Assembly: GCA_964484935.1 (NCBI GenBank)
Contig: CAZAFW010000025.1
Location: 1 to 23,104 of the forward strand
DNA length: 23,104 nt
Source: BM714 sp964484935
GTDB taxonomy: Bacteria > Bacillota > Clostridia > Peptostreptococcales > BM714
Reading direction: 5' to 3'
Numbering within the stretch: the stretch's first letter is position 1; every line of letters starts with the position of its first letter. Below the pieces are notes generated by a model, which searched no databases, was not told the DNA's origin, and saw nothing but the letters and a program-made list of their open reading frames with translations. Below are positions 15,204 through 22,262 of this stretch, piece after piece. Both the position numbers and the translations under genes were made by a program.

Positions 15204-15517
15204 AAAAAAGTAGAAAGTAGAAACAAGGACTAAAAAGGGACAGACATTTTTGTGTCCATAATGACGATATAGTACATAAAGAATAGCAATTAACAAGTAG
15301 CAAGTAGTAAGTAGCAAGTGGAAACAAAAGATAAAACGGGAAAAGAAGTGTGAAGTGTAAGAAAGATGATGAGCATTTTGAAGTCGAATTTGGTTTGCTT
15401 TTATTGTTTAGATCTTTTGTCTTATTAGTATTAAGCCTTTTCTGATATCTGACAACTGTCTGCTGACAACTATTTGAAAGGTTGTGATAAATGGCATAAC
15501 AAAATACAAACGGAACA
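15204..15517. other. Non-coding stretch between glmM and the glmS ribozyme, with short heptad repeats
   Basis: I see no gene or clear promoter. It holds an imperfect hairpin GGACA...TGTCC near 15239-15258, and four tandem 7-base units at 15294-15321 (CAAGTAG, CAAGTAG, TAAGTAG, CAAGTGG). Another 7-base-periodic stretch at 15441-15471 has CTGACAACT twice, 14 bases apart. An earlier AGTAGAAAGTAGAAAC stretch lies near 15210. No terminator is evident after glmM, so read-through into the glmS leader is possible. Confidence 0.6.
15294..15321 (+). repeat. Four tandem heptamers (CAAGTAG-like)
   Basis: The units are CAAGTAG, CAAGTAG, TAAGTAG and CAAGTGG in direct succession. They lie in the glmM-glmS spacer with no coding frame. 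Such short periodic spacer sequence could arise by slippage. Confidence 0.8.
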
Positions 15518-15658
15518 AGCGCCTGAGCTCACTGAGCTGACGAGGACGGGGTTTATCGAAAATTCGGCGGATGCCCCGCGGCCGGTCCACGGCCGAAAAG
15601 ACTGTACAAAGTCCGGAAGCGATTTCGGCAACAAAGCGGTCGGGTGGAACCATGACAG
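15518..15658 (+). ncRNA. glmS ribozyme (glucosamine-6-phosphate-activated self-cleaving riboswitch)
   Basis: The sequence matches the conserved glmS ribozyme core. It has A-GCGCC at the cleavage site (cut expected between A15518 and G15519), then the P2 region with GCTGACGAGG, then GGGGTTTATCGAAAATTCGG and CGGATGCCCCGCGG. The 6-bp P3 stem CGGCCG-GTCCA-CGGCCG follows, then a less conserved P4 part ending about 15658. It lies in the 5' UTR of glmS, ending about 38 bases before its start. When glucosamine-6-phosphate is abundant the mRNA cuts itself and is degraded, which is feedback control of GlmS. The 3' boundary is approximate. Confidence 0.95.
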
Positions 15659-15695
15659 ATGGTTTGAAAAAATAAAAAAATTGGAGGATTTCATC

Positions 15696-17525
15696 ATGTG
15701 TGGAATCGTAGGATATATAGGTGATAAAAAGGCTGCGCCGATAATTGTCGAAGGGCTTGCCAAGCTTGAGTACAGAGGATACGACTCGTCGGGGATAGCA
15801 GTCTACAACAATGGAAGTCTCGAAGTTCGCAAGTTTGCCGGACGACTTTCAGTTTTACAGGAAAAAATCAAGGACGAGGATTTTTCGGGTTCAATAGGAA
15901 TGGGACATACCAGGTGGGCTACCCACGGGGCTCCGAGCGATTTCAATGCACACCCGCATACAAGCACCAACGGAAACATAGCTGTAATACACAACGGCAT
16001 AATAGAGAATTACATGAAACTCAAGGATTGGCTCATAAAAGAGGTTGGAGTAGTGTTCAAGTCCGAAACGGACACAGAGGTCATATCCCATCTCATCGAA
16101 TATTTTTATGAAGGGGATTTGGTTGAAGCGGTATATAAGGCTGTAGGTAAAATGCAGGGGGCATACGCGATAGTGGTTGTCTGCAGAAACGAACCGGACA
16201 AGCTTGTGGCGGTCAGAAAAGACAGCCCCCTCATAGTCGGTAAGGGAGTAGGCGAGAACTTCCTTGCTTCTGACATACCCGCCCTCCTTAAGCACACACG
16301 AGACATGTACATCATAGAGAACAACGAATTTGTCGTGCTTACAAAAAATGAAGTCAAGATTTACAGCAGACTGTTGCAGGAGCAGGACAGGGACATATTC
16401 AAGGTTACTTGGGATGTCGAGTCTGCTGAAAAAGAAGGCTATCCGCATTTCATGCTCAAGGAGATTCACGAGCAGCCCAAAGGACTCTATGAAACGCTCC
16501 ACAGGAGGCTCGAGAAGGATGATTCGATAACTCTCGACGGCATAAGCCTAACGAAAGAAGACCTTGAAAAGATTAATAAAATATACATCGTAGCATGCGG
16601 AACGGCATATCATGCGGGTCTTGTGGGAAGGTTCGCTATAGAAAAATTCGCGGGCATACCTGTGGAAGTGGACATAGCGTCGGAATTCAGATACAGGGAT
16701 CCATTTGTCGACGAAAAGACGCTCTTCATTGCAGTAAGCCAGTCGGGAGAGACAATAGACACACTGGCCGCGCTTCGCGAAGCAAAGCGGAAGGGAGCAA
16801 GAATACTCTCCGTTGTAAATGTAGTAGGAAGCTCAGTTTCACGCGAATCCGACGATGTTTTCTATACATGGGCGGGGCCCGAGATTGCAGTGGCATCGAC
16901 AAAGGCCTACACAACCCAGCTAATGAGCATGTATCTGATTGCCCTCCATATGGCGAGAGTCAAAGGCGTAATGGACGATGACAGATACAAGGAAGTAATG
17001 GGAGAGCTAAAAGCAATTCCCGAGAAGGTTCGTCAAGTGCTGAGAGATGATAAAAAATTCCAAAAGCTGGCTGATGAGCAATTCAACAACGAGAGCGTTT
17101 TCTTCATGGGGAGAAGCGTAGATGTCGATGTCGCATACGAGGGCTCGCTAAAGCTCAAGGAAATATCATACATCAACTCATTTGCTATTCCTGCAGGGGA
17201 GCTTAAGCATGGAACAATAGCCCTGATGCAGGAAGGAACCCTTGTATTTGCACTTGCAAATCAAGACAAGCTCTTTGAGAAGATGATATCGAACATAAAG
17301 GAAGTAAAGGCAAGAGGGGCATATGTCGTTGCAGTCGCAAAAGAGGGAAACAAGGAAATCGAAAAGGTGGCCGACAAGGTTGTCTTCATACCTGACGGAA
17401 TGGATGAATTGACTCCTTTGCTTTCGGTCGTTCCGCTCCAGCTTTTCGCCTACTACGTTTCCGTAGCCCGTGGAAACGACGTGGACAAGCCCAGAAACCT
17501 TGCAAAATCAGTAACCGTAGAATAG
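15696..17525 (+). CDS. glmS: Glutamine-fructose-6-phosphate aminotransferase (isomerizing)
   Basis: GlmS makes glucosamine-6-phosphate from fructose-6-phosphate and glutamine, the first committed step to UDP-GlcNAc. The product has 609 residues. The N-terminal glutaminase domain starts MCGIVGYIG, with Cys2 as nucleophile, and includes RGYDSSGIAV, GHTRWATHG and HNGIIENY. Two SIS sugar-isomerase domains follow, with CGTAYHAG near 300, SQSGETIDTLAALREAK near 348-364, and STKAYTTQ near 400. The C-terminus DKPRNLAKSVTVE is the family hallmark. I start it at ATG 15696 with TTGGAGGA upstream; the frame is open for 74 more codons, but these run through the ribozyme. Control is by the ribozyme in its leader. 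It completes the glmM-glmS cell-wall precursor pair. Confidence 0.97.
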   Translation: MCGIVGYIGDKKAAPIIVEGLAKLEYRGYDSSGIAVYNNGSLEVRKFAGRLSVLQEKIKDEDFSGSIGMGHTRWATHGAPSDFNAHPHTSTNGNIAVIHNGIIENYMKLKDWLIKEVGVVFKSETDTEVISHLIEYFYEGDLVEAVYKAVGKMQGAYAIVVVCRNEPDKLVAVRKDSPLIVGKGVGENFLASDIPALLKHTRDMYIIENNEFVVLTKNEVKIYSRLLQEQDRDIFKVTWDVESAEKEGYPHFMLKEIHEQPKGLYETLHRRLEKDDSITLDGISLTKEDLEKINKIYIVACGTAYHAGLVGRFAIEKFAGIPVEVDIASEFRYRDPFVDEKTLFIAVSQSGETIDTLAALREAKRKGARILSVVNVVGSSVSRESDDVFYTWAGPEIAVASTKAYTTQLMSMYLIALHMARVKGVMDDDRYKEVMGELKAIPEKVRQVLRDDKKFQKLADEQFNNESVFFMGRSVDVDVAYEGSLKLKEISYINSFAIPAGELKHGTIALMQEGTLVFALANQDKLFEKMISNIKEVKARGAYVVAVAKEGNKEIEKVADKVVFIPDGMDELTPLLSVVPLQLFAYYVSVARGNDVDKPRNLAKSVTVE

Positions 17526-17528
17526 TCG

Positions 17529-17568
17529 AATGAACCAAAAAAGTCATATGGCTTTTTTGGTTCATTTT
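17529..17568 (+). terminator. Rho-independent terminator behind glmS
   Basis: A 15-bp stem AATGAACCAAAAAAG/CTTTTTTGGTTCATT with an 8-base loop runs into further T residues. It begins four bases after the glmS stop codon. Confidence 0.9.
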
Positions 17569-17588
17569 TGCTGAAGGAGGGTGGAAAT

Positions 17589-17936
17589 GTGATTTACAGA
17601 AAGGGCAATTTCTGCTTGAACAGTGATTTTGACATCAGAGTGGTAAGGCAGGAGGAAAACGACACGGATTTGTTCATTCCAATCGGGAATCGCACATTGA
17701 ACCTGTGTGTTGGAAAACTTGTGAATCCTCCGGTTTCAAGGCTTCAATTCCCAAACGTGAGAAACCTATTGATTCGCTTTTGTGCGGACGAAGAAAGCCA
17801 TGCATGCACTGTGCACCTGCTCAGAAGCATAGATCTCTATTCTTCCCTGATGAATTTTGAAATCGATTACAAGGACAGATGCATCGAATTGAATGAAACA
17901 CAATACTATGCTGAAATGAGTATCGTTGCGAAATAG
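17589..17936 (+). CDS. Unknown 115-residue protein
   Basis: I do not recognise this protein. It is small and soluble-looking, with no signal peptide or membrane segment, and it has five cysteines scattered singly (no CxxC pair). Short strand-like segments include DFDIRVV near residue 13 and RNLLIRFCAD near 57. The start is set by AAGGAGGGTGG at 17574-17584, 7 bases before GTG 17589. An ATG two bases earlier is followed at once by TGA, so it cannot be used. It follows the glmS terminator by about 20 bases, so it needs either read-through or a promoter I cannot see. Base composition still resembles the core genes to its left, and the AT-rich segment begins just after it. Whether it is expressed is uncertain. 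Confidence 0.6.
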   Translation: MIYRKGNFCLNSDFDIRVVRQEENDTDLFIPIGNRTLNLCVGKLVNPPVSRLQFPNVRNLLIRFCADEESHACTVHLLRSIDLYSSLMNFEIDYKDRCIELNETQYYAEMSIVAK

Positions 17937-18002
17937 ATTTTCATTTGCAAATACAATTTTATTGACAGTGTTTTTGATATGTTAAAAGCGATTATTTATA
18001 AA

Positions 18003-18033
18003 TAGCGGCATGAAGATTTTCTCCATGCCGCTA
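18003..18033. terminator. Bidirectional terminator-like hairpin between convergent genes
   Basis: A 10-bp perfect stem TAGCGGCATG/CATGCCGCTA with an 11-base loop sits between the stop of the + gene (17936) and the stop of the - strand lipoprotein gene (18105). On the - strand it is followed by TTTATAAATAA; on the + strand there is no T-run. It most likely ends the lipoprotein transcript. Confidence 0.6.
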
Positions 18034-18104
18034 CTTAATGCTTTGATGGTGATTTGTTTGCTCCTAAAAATTTTTCGAATTAATATTCCAATTATTATAT
18101 ATGC

Positions 18105-18860
18105 TTATTCTCTATAAAAAGACTGTATAACGTACTTGTTATTGCTTTTCGTTATCGTCAATACCTCGCGAGTTTCATTTCTTGATATGCTATATAATTT
18201 AATAATCCCTTCTTTAACATTTCCTTCTGTACAATTAAAAATCCCTGCACCAAAATCACTGGTGAAATTATAATAAGCATCTGTACTTTCCAGATATAGG
18301 ACTTTGTCAAAGCCAACACCCGTTAACTCATTTAAATTTATTTCTGTATACTCAGAGAACATATCTTGCACAACTTCACTATTGTATCGATGTATTGGAA
18401 CAGGCATATCTTCAAAGGTAGCATCATCGCCAAAAGGCCAAAATTCATGACTTTTCAGTTCATAGAATTCAGGTAGTTCCTTAGGGATTTCTCCCTTAGG
18501 AAAATAACTTAGAAATTCAGGCAAATTAATATCTCTTACATCTTCATAGTAAGAAGTAAAAAAGCAACTTACTGGATTAACTTCAGTCAATTCACCATGA
18601 GTAAAAATTGGCTGTAACAAATAATTGATTTCTTCAATCTGTTCATCTGTCAATGCACCCTCATTCTTATAGATACCATCCCATATACCATACCAATGTT
18701 CAGATAAGTTATCATTGGTCATATCATACTCAAAAGCCGATACCTCATCTTCTGCTTCATCCTTCACTTCATTTTCACTATTCGTATTTGATGCATTGCA
18801 ACCTACTATTAAAATCACAAAACATATGAAAAACATTATTGTTGTTACTTTTCTCATCAT
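18105..18860 (-). CDS. Putative lipoprotein, function unknown
   Basis: The 251-residue product starts MMRKVTTIMFFICFVILIVGC, a lipoprotein signal peptide with a lipobox (IVGC) at the cysteine near residue 21. A low-complexity acidic linker (N/S/E/D rich, to about residue 40) and a globular extracytoplasmic domain follow. That domain has many aromatic residues (HWYGIWDGIY, HEFWPFGDD) and no motif that I can name. I start it at 18860, where AGGGGTGA precedes ATG on the - strand; ATG 18857 is equally possible. The frame stays open 24 codons further upstream, but that part has no ribosome site and runs past the IS3 end. It lies in the AT-rich accessory segment. Its -10-like TATAAA abuts the left end of the IS3 element, so its promoter may have been altered by the insertion. 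Confidence 0.75.
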   Translation of the reverse strand: MMRKVTTIMFFICFVILIVGCNASNTNSENEVKDEAEDEVSAFEYDMTNDNLSEHWYGIWDGIYKNEGALTDEQIEEINYLLQPIFTHGELTEVNPVSCFFTSYYEDVRDINLPEFLSYFPKGEIPKELPEFYELKSHEFWPFGDDATFEDMPVPIHRYNSEVVQDMFSEYTEINLNELTGVGFDKVLYLESTDAYYNFTSDFGAGIFNCTEGNVKEGIIKLYSISRNETREVLTITKSNNKYVIQSFYRE

Positions 18861-18902
18861 ATTCACCCCTTTTGTCTGCCTTTTACAACAAGTGATCTTG
18901 AT

Positions 18903-18932
18903 TTTATAATGGACGAAGAAAATTCGACACAA
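18903..18932 (-). promoter_or_regulatory. Candidate hybrid promoter for the lipoprotein gene, formed at the IS3 left end
   Basis: On the - strand TATAAA (18908 to 18903) lies just outside the IS3 end. TTGTGT (18932 to 18927) lies inside its terminal repeat, 18 bases away. The transcript would start near 18896, about 36 bases before the lipoprotein ATG. The -35 is a weak match (3 of 6), so this is tentative. Confidence 0.4.
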
Positions 18933-18935
18933 ATT
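18910..18935. repeat. IS3 left terminal inverted repeat
   Basis: It starts TGGACGAA and contains GACACAAATT. It pairs imperfectly, with one offset base, to the right repeat. ATTCGACA also occurs twice, at 18922-18929 and 18936-18943, and may mark transposase binding sites. Confidence 0.75.
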
Positions 18936-18993
18936 ATTCGACAGATAATGAATCTGATATACTCAAACAAAGGAAAGAAAGGATGTCATTATC

Positions 18994-19341
18994 ATGTCGA
19001 GGAAAAGAAGAAATTTTAGTCCAGAGTTTAAAGCCAAAATTGTCTTAGAAGCGATTCGTGGCGAAAAAGAGATCAACGAATTAGCTGCAGAACATCAAAT
19101 TCAGCCTAATCTCATCCGTAATTGGAAAAAAGAATTTATTGCTAATGCTTCAAATGTCTTTGTTTCAAAATCTGATGAAAAAGCAAAAGAAGTCATGGAA
19201 GAACTCGAATCAGAAAATGATGAACTCGCAAAGAAACTGGGCCGATTAACTGTAGAAGTTGATTGGTTGAAAAAAAAATCTAAGGAAATTCTTGGGCCTG
19301 GCTACGAAAGTAAGTTTAGTAAGAAGCCTAAAGGGAAATAA
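18994..19341 (+). CDS. IS3-family transposase orfA, helix-turn-helix protein
   Basis: The 115-residue protein has the N-terminal IS3 helix-turn-helix: RRNFSPEFKAKIVLEAIRGEK, then a recognition region with AAEHQIQPNLIRNWKKEF (about residues 32-49). A leucine-zipper-like coiled coil follows (about 60-97, ending VDWLKKKSKE). It binds the element's ends and normally fuses to orfB by a programmed frameshift. A run of nine A residues at 19270-19278 encodes KKK, the usual position of the slip in this family. ATG 18994 follows AAGAAAGGA about 10 bases upstream. The frame looks intact. Its relative phase to orfB is +1, not the usual -1. Confidence 0.88.
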   Translation: MSRKRRNFSPEFKAKIVLEAIRGEKEINELAAEHQIQPNLIRNWKKEFIANASNVFVSKSDEKAKEVMEELESENDELAKKLGRLTVEVDWLKKKSKEILGPGYESKFSKKPKGK

Positions 19342-20149
19342 AAAAGAGTGCATTTCCATAAAGGCAGCTGCCAATCTTCTTGGAATCAATCGAACAAGCA
19401 TCTATTACAAAGGACGTCTTTTTTCTGACGAGGATCTTATGATTATGGATCATATGGACCACATGCATACCGACAATCCAACATGGGGATCTCGTCAATT
19501 GACATAGCAACTTAAAGAGCTTGGCTTTAAGATTGGCAGATATAAAGTAAAACGATTCATGAGAGAAATGAACATTGTTGCAATCTACCCAAAGCCGAAT
19601 TTATCGAAGCAAGCAAAAGGTCACAAAATCTATCCGTATTTGCTCCGAAACAAGGAGATAACCGCGCCAAACCAAGCATGGAGCATAGATATCACGTATA
19701 TTCGTTTGAAACATGGTTTCGTCTATCTGACAGCCATCATAGACTGGTACAGTCGACGTATCATTGCTTGGGACCTGGATGATACACTTGATACTGCTTC
19801 AGCTCTTCGGGCGGTTGAAAAAGGATTTAAAATTGCTAAACCAGAAATACTGAATTCGGATCAAGGGGCTCAATTCACAAGCAACGATTACACAAATTAT
19901 TTAAAAGAGAACAATGTCAAAATCAGCATGGACGGCAAAAAACGATGGGCCGACAATATTATGGTTGAACGTTGGTTTCGCACCCTTAAATATGAAGAAG
20001 TCTATCTCGATGAGTATAAAAATATTAGGGATGCTAGAACCAAGATTGGTGCGTTTATTGATGTTTATAACAATGTAAGACATCACTCTGCTATTGGATA
20101 CAGAACGCCTTCAAGTGTTTACTACAAGAATCTTCCCTTAGCAGCCTGA
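19292..20149 (+). pseudogene. IS3-family transposase orfB (DDE), interrupted by an amber codon
   Basis: The reading frame from about 19292 encodes the IS3 orfB HTH_21-like start (IKAAANLLGINRTSIYYKG) and then stops at TAG 19505-19507, after WGSRQLT. Translation of the same frame resumes directly with QLKELGFKIGRYKVKRFM and continues to 20149. The rve/DDE core is complete: D in WSIDITYI, D in NSDQGAQFTS and E in MVERWFRTLKYEE, with 35 residues between the second D and the E. The conserved YPKPNLSK and HHSAIGYRTPSSVYY segments are also present. The single nonsense codon is therefore the only clear lesion in orfB. The protein could be made only if the amber codon is suppressed; otherwise the copy is inactive or movable only in trans. 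Confidence 0.85.
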
Positions 20150-20192
20150 TTAAATTACTTTATTGCATATATCGGATTCATTAAAGATTCTG

Positions 20193-20218
20193 AAATTCGT
20201 GTCTTGAAAATTAGACCA
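20193..20218. repeat. IS3 right terminal inverted repeat
   Basis: Read on the - strand it starts TGGTCTAA and contains GACACGAATT, matching the left repeat with several mismatches and one offset base. It lies about 45 bases behind the orfB stop codon. Confidence 0.72.
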
Positions 20219-20301
20219 CTATAATTCAATTTGAATCACTAACATTTATTTTGTACGCTTTTATCTAAAGTTCCGGCAGTTTACAATGTTATTTAACCTA
20301 C

Positions 20302-20591
20302 CTATTTTTTGAAATTGCTCCCAATATAAATAATAACAGTATCAATCAGCGATATTAATACTATTGACCCCAAATAAATCATAATGCCTATTCCTTGACT
20401 AATACCGTCCGATTCAGTTGTGAACCACCAGATGCTTCCTAAACCTAAGATAACTACATTGACGATTATTGCATTTATAATTGCCGGAAATGGTTTTTGG
20501 CGTTTTTCGGATTATACCAAACAAATACAAGAGAACCGAAAAGAGATAATAATATCAGTCCCCAAAATACAACCAACTTTAAAACAGCCAC
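20302..20591 (-). pseudogene. Small two-part membrane protein gene with a frameshift
   Basis: On the - strand a GTG at 20591 opens a frame with one hydrophobic segment (VVFWGLILLSLFGSLVFVWYNPK) that hits a stop soon after. In another frame the sequence continues QKPFPAIINAIIVNVVILGL with two or three further membrane segments, ending at the TAG at 20302. Adding one base in the A-runs (T-runs at 20494-20498 or 20503-20507 on the + strand) would join them as NPKKRQKPFP, giving one protein of about 96 residues with three to four membrane segments. This is either a real frameshift or a homopolymer sequencing error. I do not recognise the family. No good ribosome site precedes the GTG. Confidence 0.55.
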
Positions 20592-21014
20592 GCCCTATAT
20601 ATACTAGAATACCATAATGTAACATATTTGTACGCTGGGACCCTTAAATCTCACACTGATCCCAGATAGTTTAGAAATAGGAGGATGACCTCAAGGCCAA
20701 TTATTCAGAGAGGAAATTTGAAATAAAACTTTTGTTCTTTTTTCTGTAAAGCTTTTCGGATTTGAATGAAAAGAAGGATATGGTTATATATGGCACGAAT
20801 ACTATAATGAGCCATTGGTTTGACAGCAGCAGGAACTGCAATAAAAAACCTGGAGGCACAATTAATGAAAAACAAATCATTTGGACAATATATTTTAAAA
20901 ATTATTTCAATAATGAGTTATAACCGATAACATGTTTGCTATTGGGCTATTTGCTGAGATTGATGAAATGCAATTTGAATTTAAAACGCAAAAAATCATA
21001 AATACAAGGCGGCG
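20592..21014. other. AT-rich stretch without a convincing gene
   Basis: I find no gene with both a ribosome site and family character. There are two very short frames behind AGGAGG-like sites (starting near 20686 and 20864, 13 and 18 codons) and an unassigned frame of about 47 codons from 20779. A CTGGGA/TCCCAG hairpin occurs at 20635-20665. TTTGTACGCT at 20627-20636 repeats the sequence at 20250-20259. The segment looks like degraded accessory DNA. Confidence 0.5.
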
Positions 21015-21209
21015 ATGAAAATGTATGCAATTTTAAGTTGGACATTTCTAATTTTATCACCTGTTTCATTTGCAGGTATATTGTATATAACCTTCAAGAA
21101 GTCTAAAAGGAAGATAGTAACAAAATTATTTGAAGGTATATCTTTAGGAGCGATTGTTGCTTATGGGATGTGGTTTGTTAGTGCATATATTGGAATGAAC
21201 TTTTATTGA
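21015..21209 (+). CDS. Small membrane protein, 62-64 residues, function unknown
   Basis: The product has two hydrophobic segments (about residues 4-26 and 40-62) joined by a basic loop KKSKRKIVTK, which predicts a two-helix hairpin with the loop in the cytoplasm. ATG 21015 lies very close to AAGGCGGCG (21006-21014), so ATG 21021 with better spacing may be the true start. Its stop lies 59 bases before the preferred start of the next gene, so the two are probably transcribed together. No family is recognised. Confidence 0.55.
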   Translation: MKMYAILSWTFLILSPVSFAGILYITFKKSKRKIVTKLFEGISLGAIVAYGMWFVSAYIGMNFY

Positions 21210-21268
21210 CAAAGATACTAAACTTGCATATCAAATATATTGTATTGAAAGATGAGGTGAAGTTAAAG

Positions 21269-22192
21269 TTGAGAAGCGCAAAAGTATTAAAATGGCTATT
21301 GGCAGTAGTCTTGGGAATTTGGTTTGTTGTATCAGTTTTCTTTTATTTTCAACATAGCATTCAAGTGGAATCTTACTCAATTGAAAAGTACATAGAATTC
21401 GAGAAATTCGGTGTTTTGGTTAAGAATATTGAGAAACGCAATTTTGAAGAAAATCGCATGCATTTTTCGGACAATTCTTATATTGCAAGACTTGATTTGC
21501 CATCAGGCATAATTAGTACAATATATAAAATCAATTATTTCTATAGCATCCCCTATCATATTGATAATGAAAAAATGAAATATGATATTAATTGTGAAGT
21601 TATATTTGACCAAAATGTTATTGACGCGGAAAGTGTAGGAGAGTTGGTTGGAGAAGAATTAAACATAGAACTTTTCAACAATACCTCAGGTTCATACATA
21701 AGACCTTCCGGACATTCACGAGAAATTTCTAGCGCCAAGAACATAATACATTGTTCGTATCGTGGAAACTGGTCGCAAAACAATATTGCAGGAGTTAAGA
21801 TTATTAATGAAAATAACGGTGAAGAGCATGCGATTAAATTTGACAAACAGTTTTTGATTAATAAGTATAGTTTCTTTAATCCGGTGGTTCCTGAACGTAA
21901 AAAAAGATCCGATAATCTAATTTACGAATTTATATGGAATTACTACAAGCAAGACTCGCGGTTTAATATTGAAGGCAAATACGTTGAGGATTTTCCATGG
22001 GATAATCTAAAAAAGTACGAGGACTTTACTGTAGATAATTATGAATTTTCATATTTAGGACAGTATATGGGGGACGATCAAGTATTTGTTATGAAAGTTT
22101 TGGAAAACAATCCAGAAAATCTTCCGATGAAAGAACTTGAATTTCATATGGTATATAAAAATTTGAATTGGAAGATTATTGATGTGAAATAA
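21269..22192 (+). CDS. Membrane-anchored unknown protein, extracytoplasmic domain
   Basis: The 307-residue product has an N-terminal membrane anchor (WLLAVVLGIWFVVSVFFYF, about residues 9-27) after a short basic start, then a long soluble region predicted outside the cell. There are two widely spaced cysteines, no lipobox and no motif that I recognise. The last part (residues about 255-307) has alternating strands ending FHMVYKNLNWKIIDV, a layout often seen in small extracytoplasmic NTF2-like or DUF4829-like domains, but this is only a resemblance. I use TTG 21269 with GAGGTGA at 21254-21260; the frame is open back to 21206, where there is no ribosome site. It lies in the AT-rich accessory segment, between two other unknown membrane proteins on the same strand. 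Confidence 0.6.
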   Translation: MRSAKVLKWLLAVVLGIWFVVSVFFYFQHSIQVESYSIEKYIEFEKFGVLVKNIEKRNFEENRMHFSDNSYIARLDLPSGIISTIYKINYFYSIPYHIDNEKMKYDINCEVIFDQNVIDAESVGELVGEELNIELFNNTSGSYIRPSGHSREISSAKNIIHCSYRGNWSQNNIAGVKIINENNGEEHAIKFDKQFLINKYSFFNPVVPERKKRSDNLIYEFIWNYYKQDSRFNIEGKYVEDFPWDNLKKYEDFTVDNYEFSYLGQYMGDDQVFVMKVLENNPENLPMKELEFHMVYKNLNWKIIDVK

Positions 22193-22262
22193 TTGGAGAT
22201 AATGACATATGCATTTGTTGCAGTGATATGAAATATTGCGGAGAAATATAAGGAGTGAAGTC

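Larger units (their letters stand above)
18910..20219 (+). mobile_element. IS3-family insertion sequence, full length, about 1.31 kb
   Basis: Imperfect terminal inverted repeats begin TGG(A/T)C(G/T)AA and share GACAC(A/G)AATT further in: left 18910-18935, right 20193-20218. Ends are of the TG...CA kind usual for IS3. Between them lie orfA (HTH) and orfB (DDE integrase core), as expected for this family. TATAA occurs directly before the left end (18905-18909) and at 20220-20224 by the right end, a plausible 5-base target duplication if the right end is 20219. The element is structurally complete, but its transposase frame is damaged (see the orfB entry). Confidence 0.9.

Noticed and set aside
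15474..15695. Open frame giving glmS a 74-residue N-terminal extension
   Set aside because: It runs through the glmS ribozyme. GlmS requires Cys directly after the initiator Met, which ATG 15696 supplies with its own ribosome site.
18861..18932. 24-codon upstream extension of the lipoprotein gene
   Set aside because: It would put a non-signal sequence before the lipobox signal peptide, has no ribosome site and crosses the IS3 end.
20420..20617. 65-codon + strand frame over the membrane-protein remnant
   Set aside because: It has no ribosome site; the - strand reading has clear membrane-segment character, so the + frame is a shadow.
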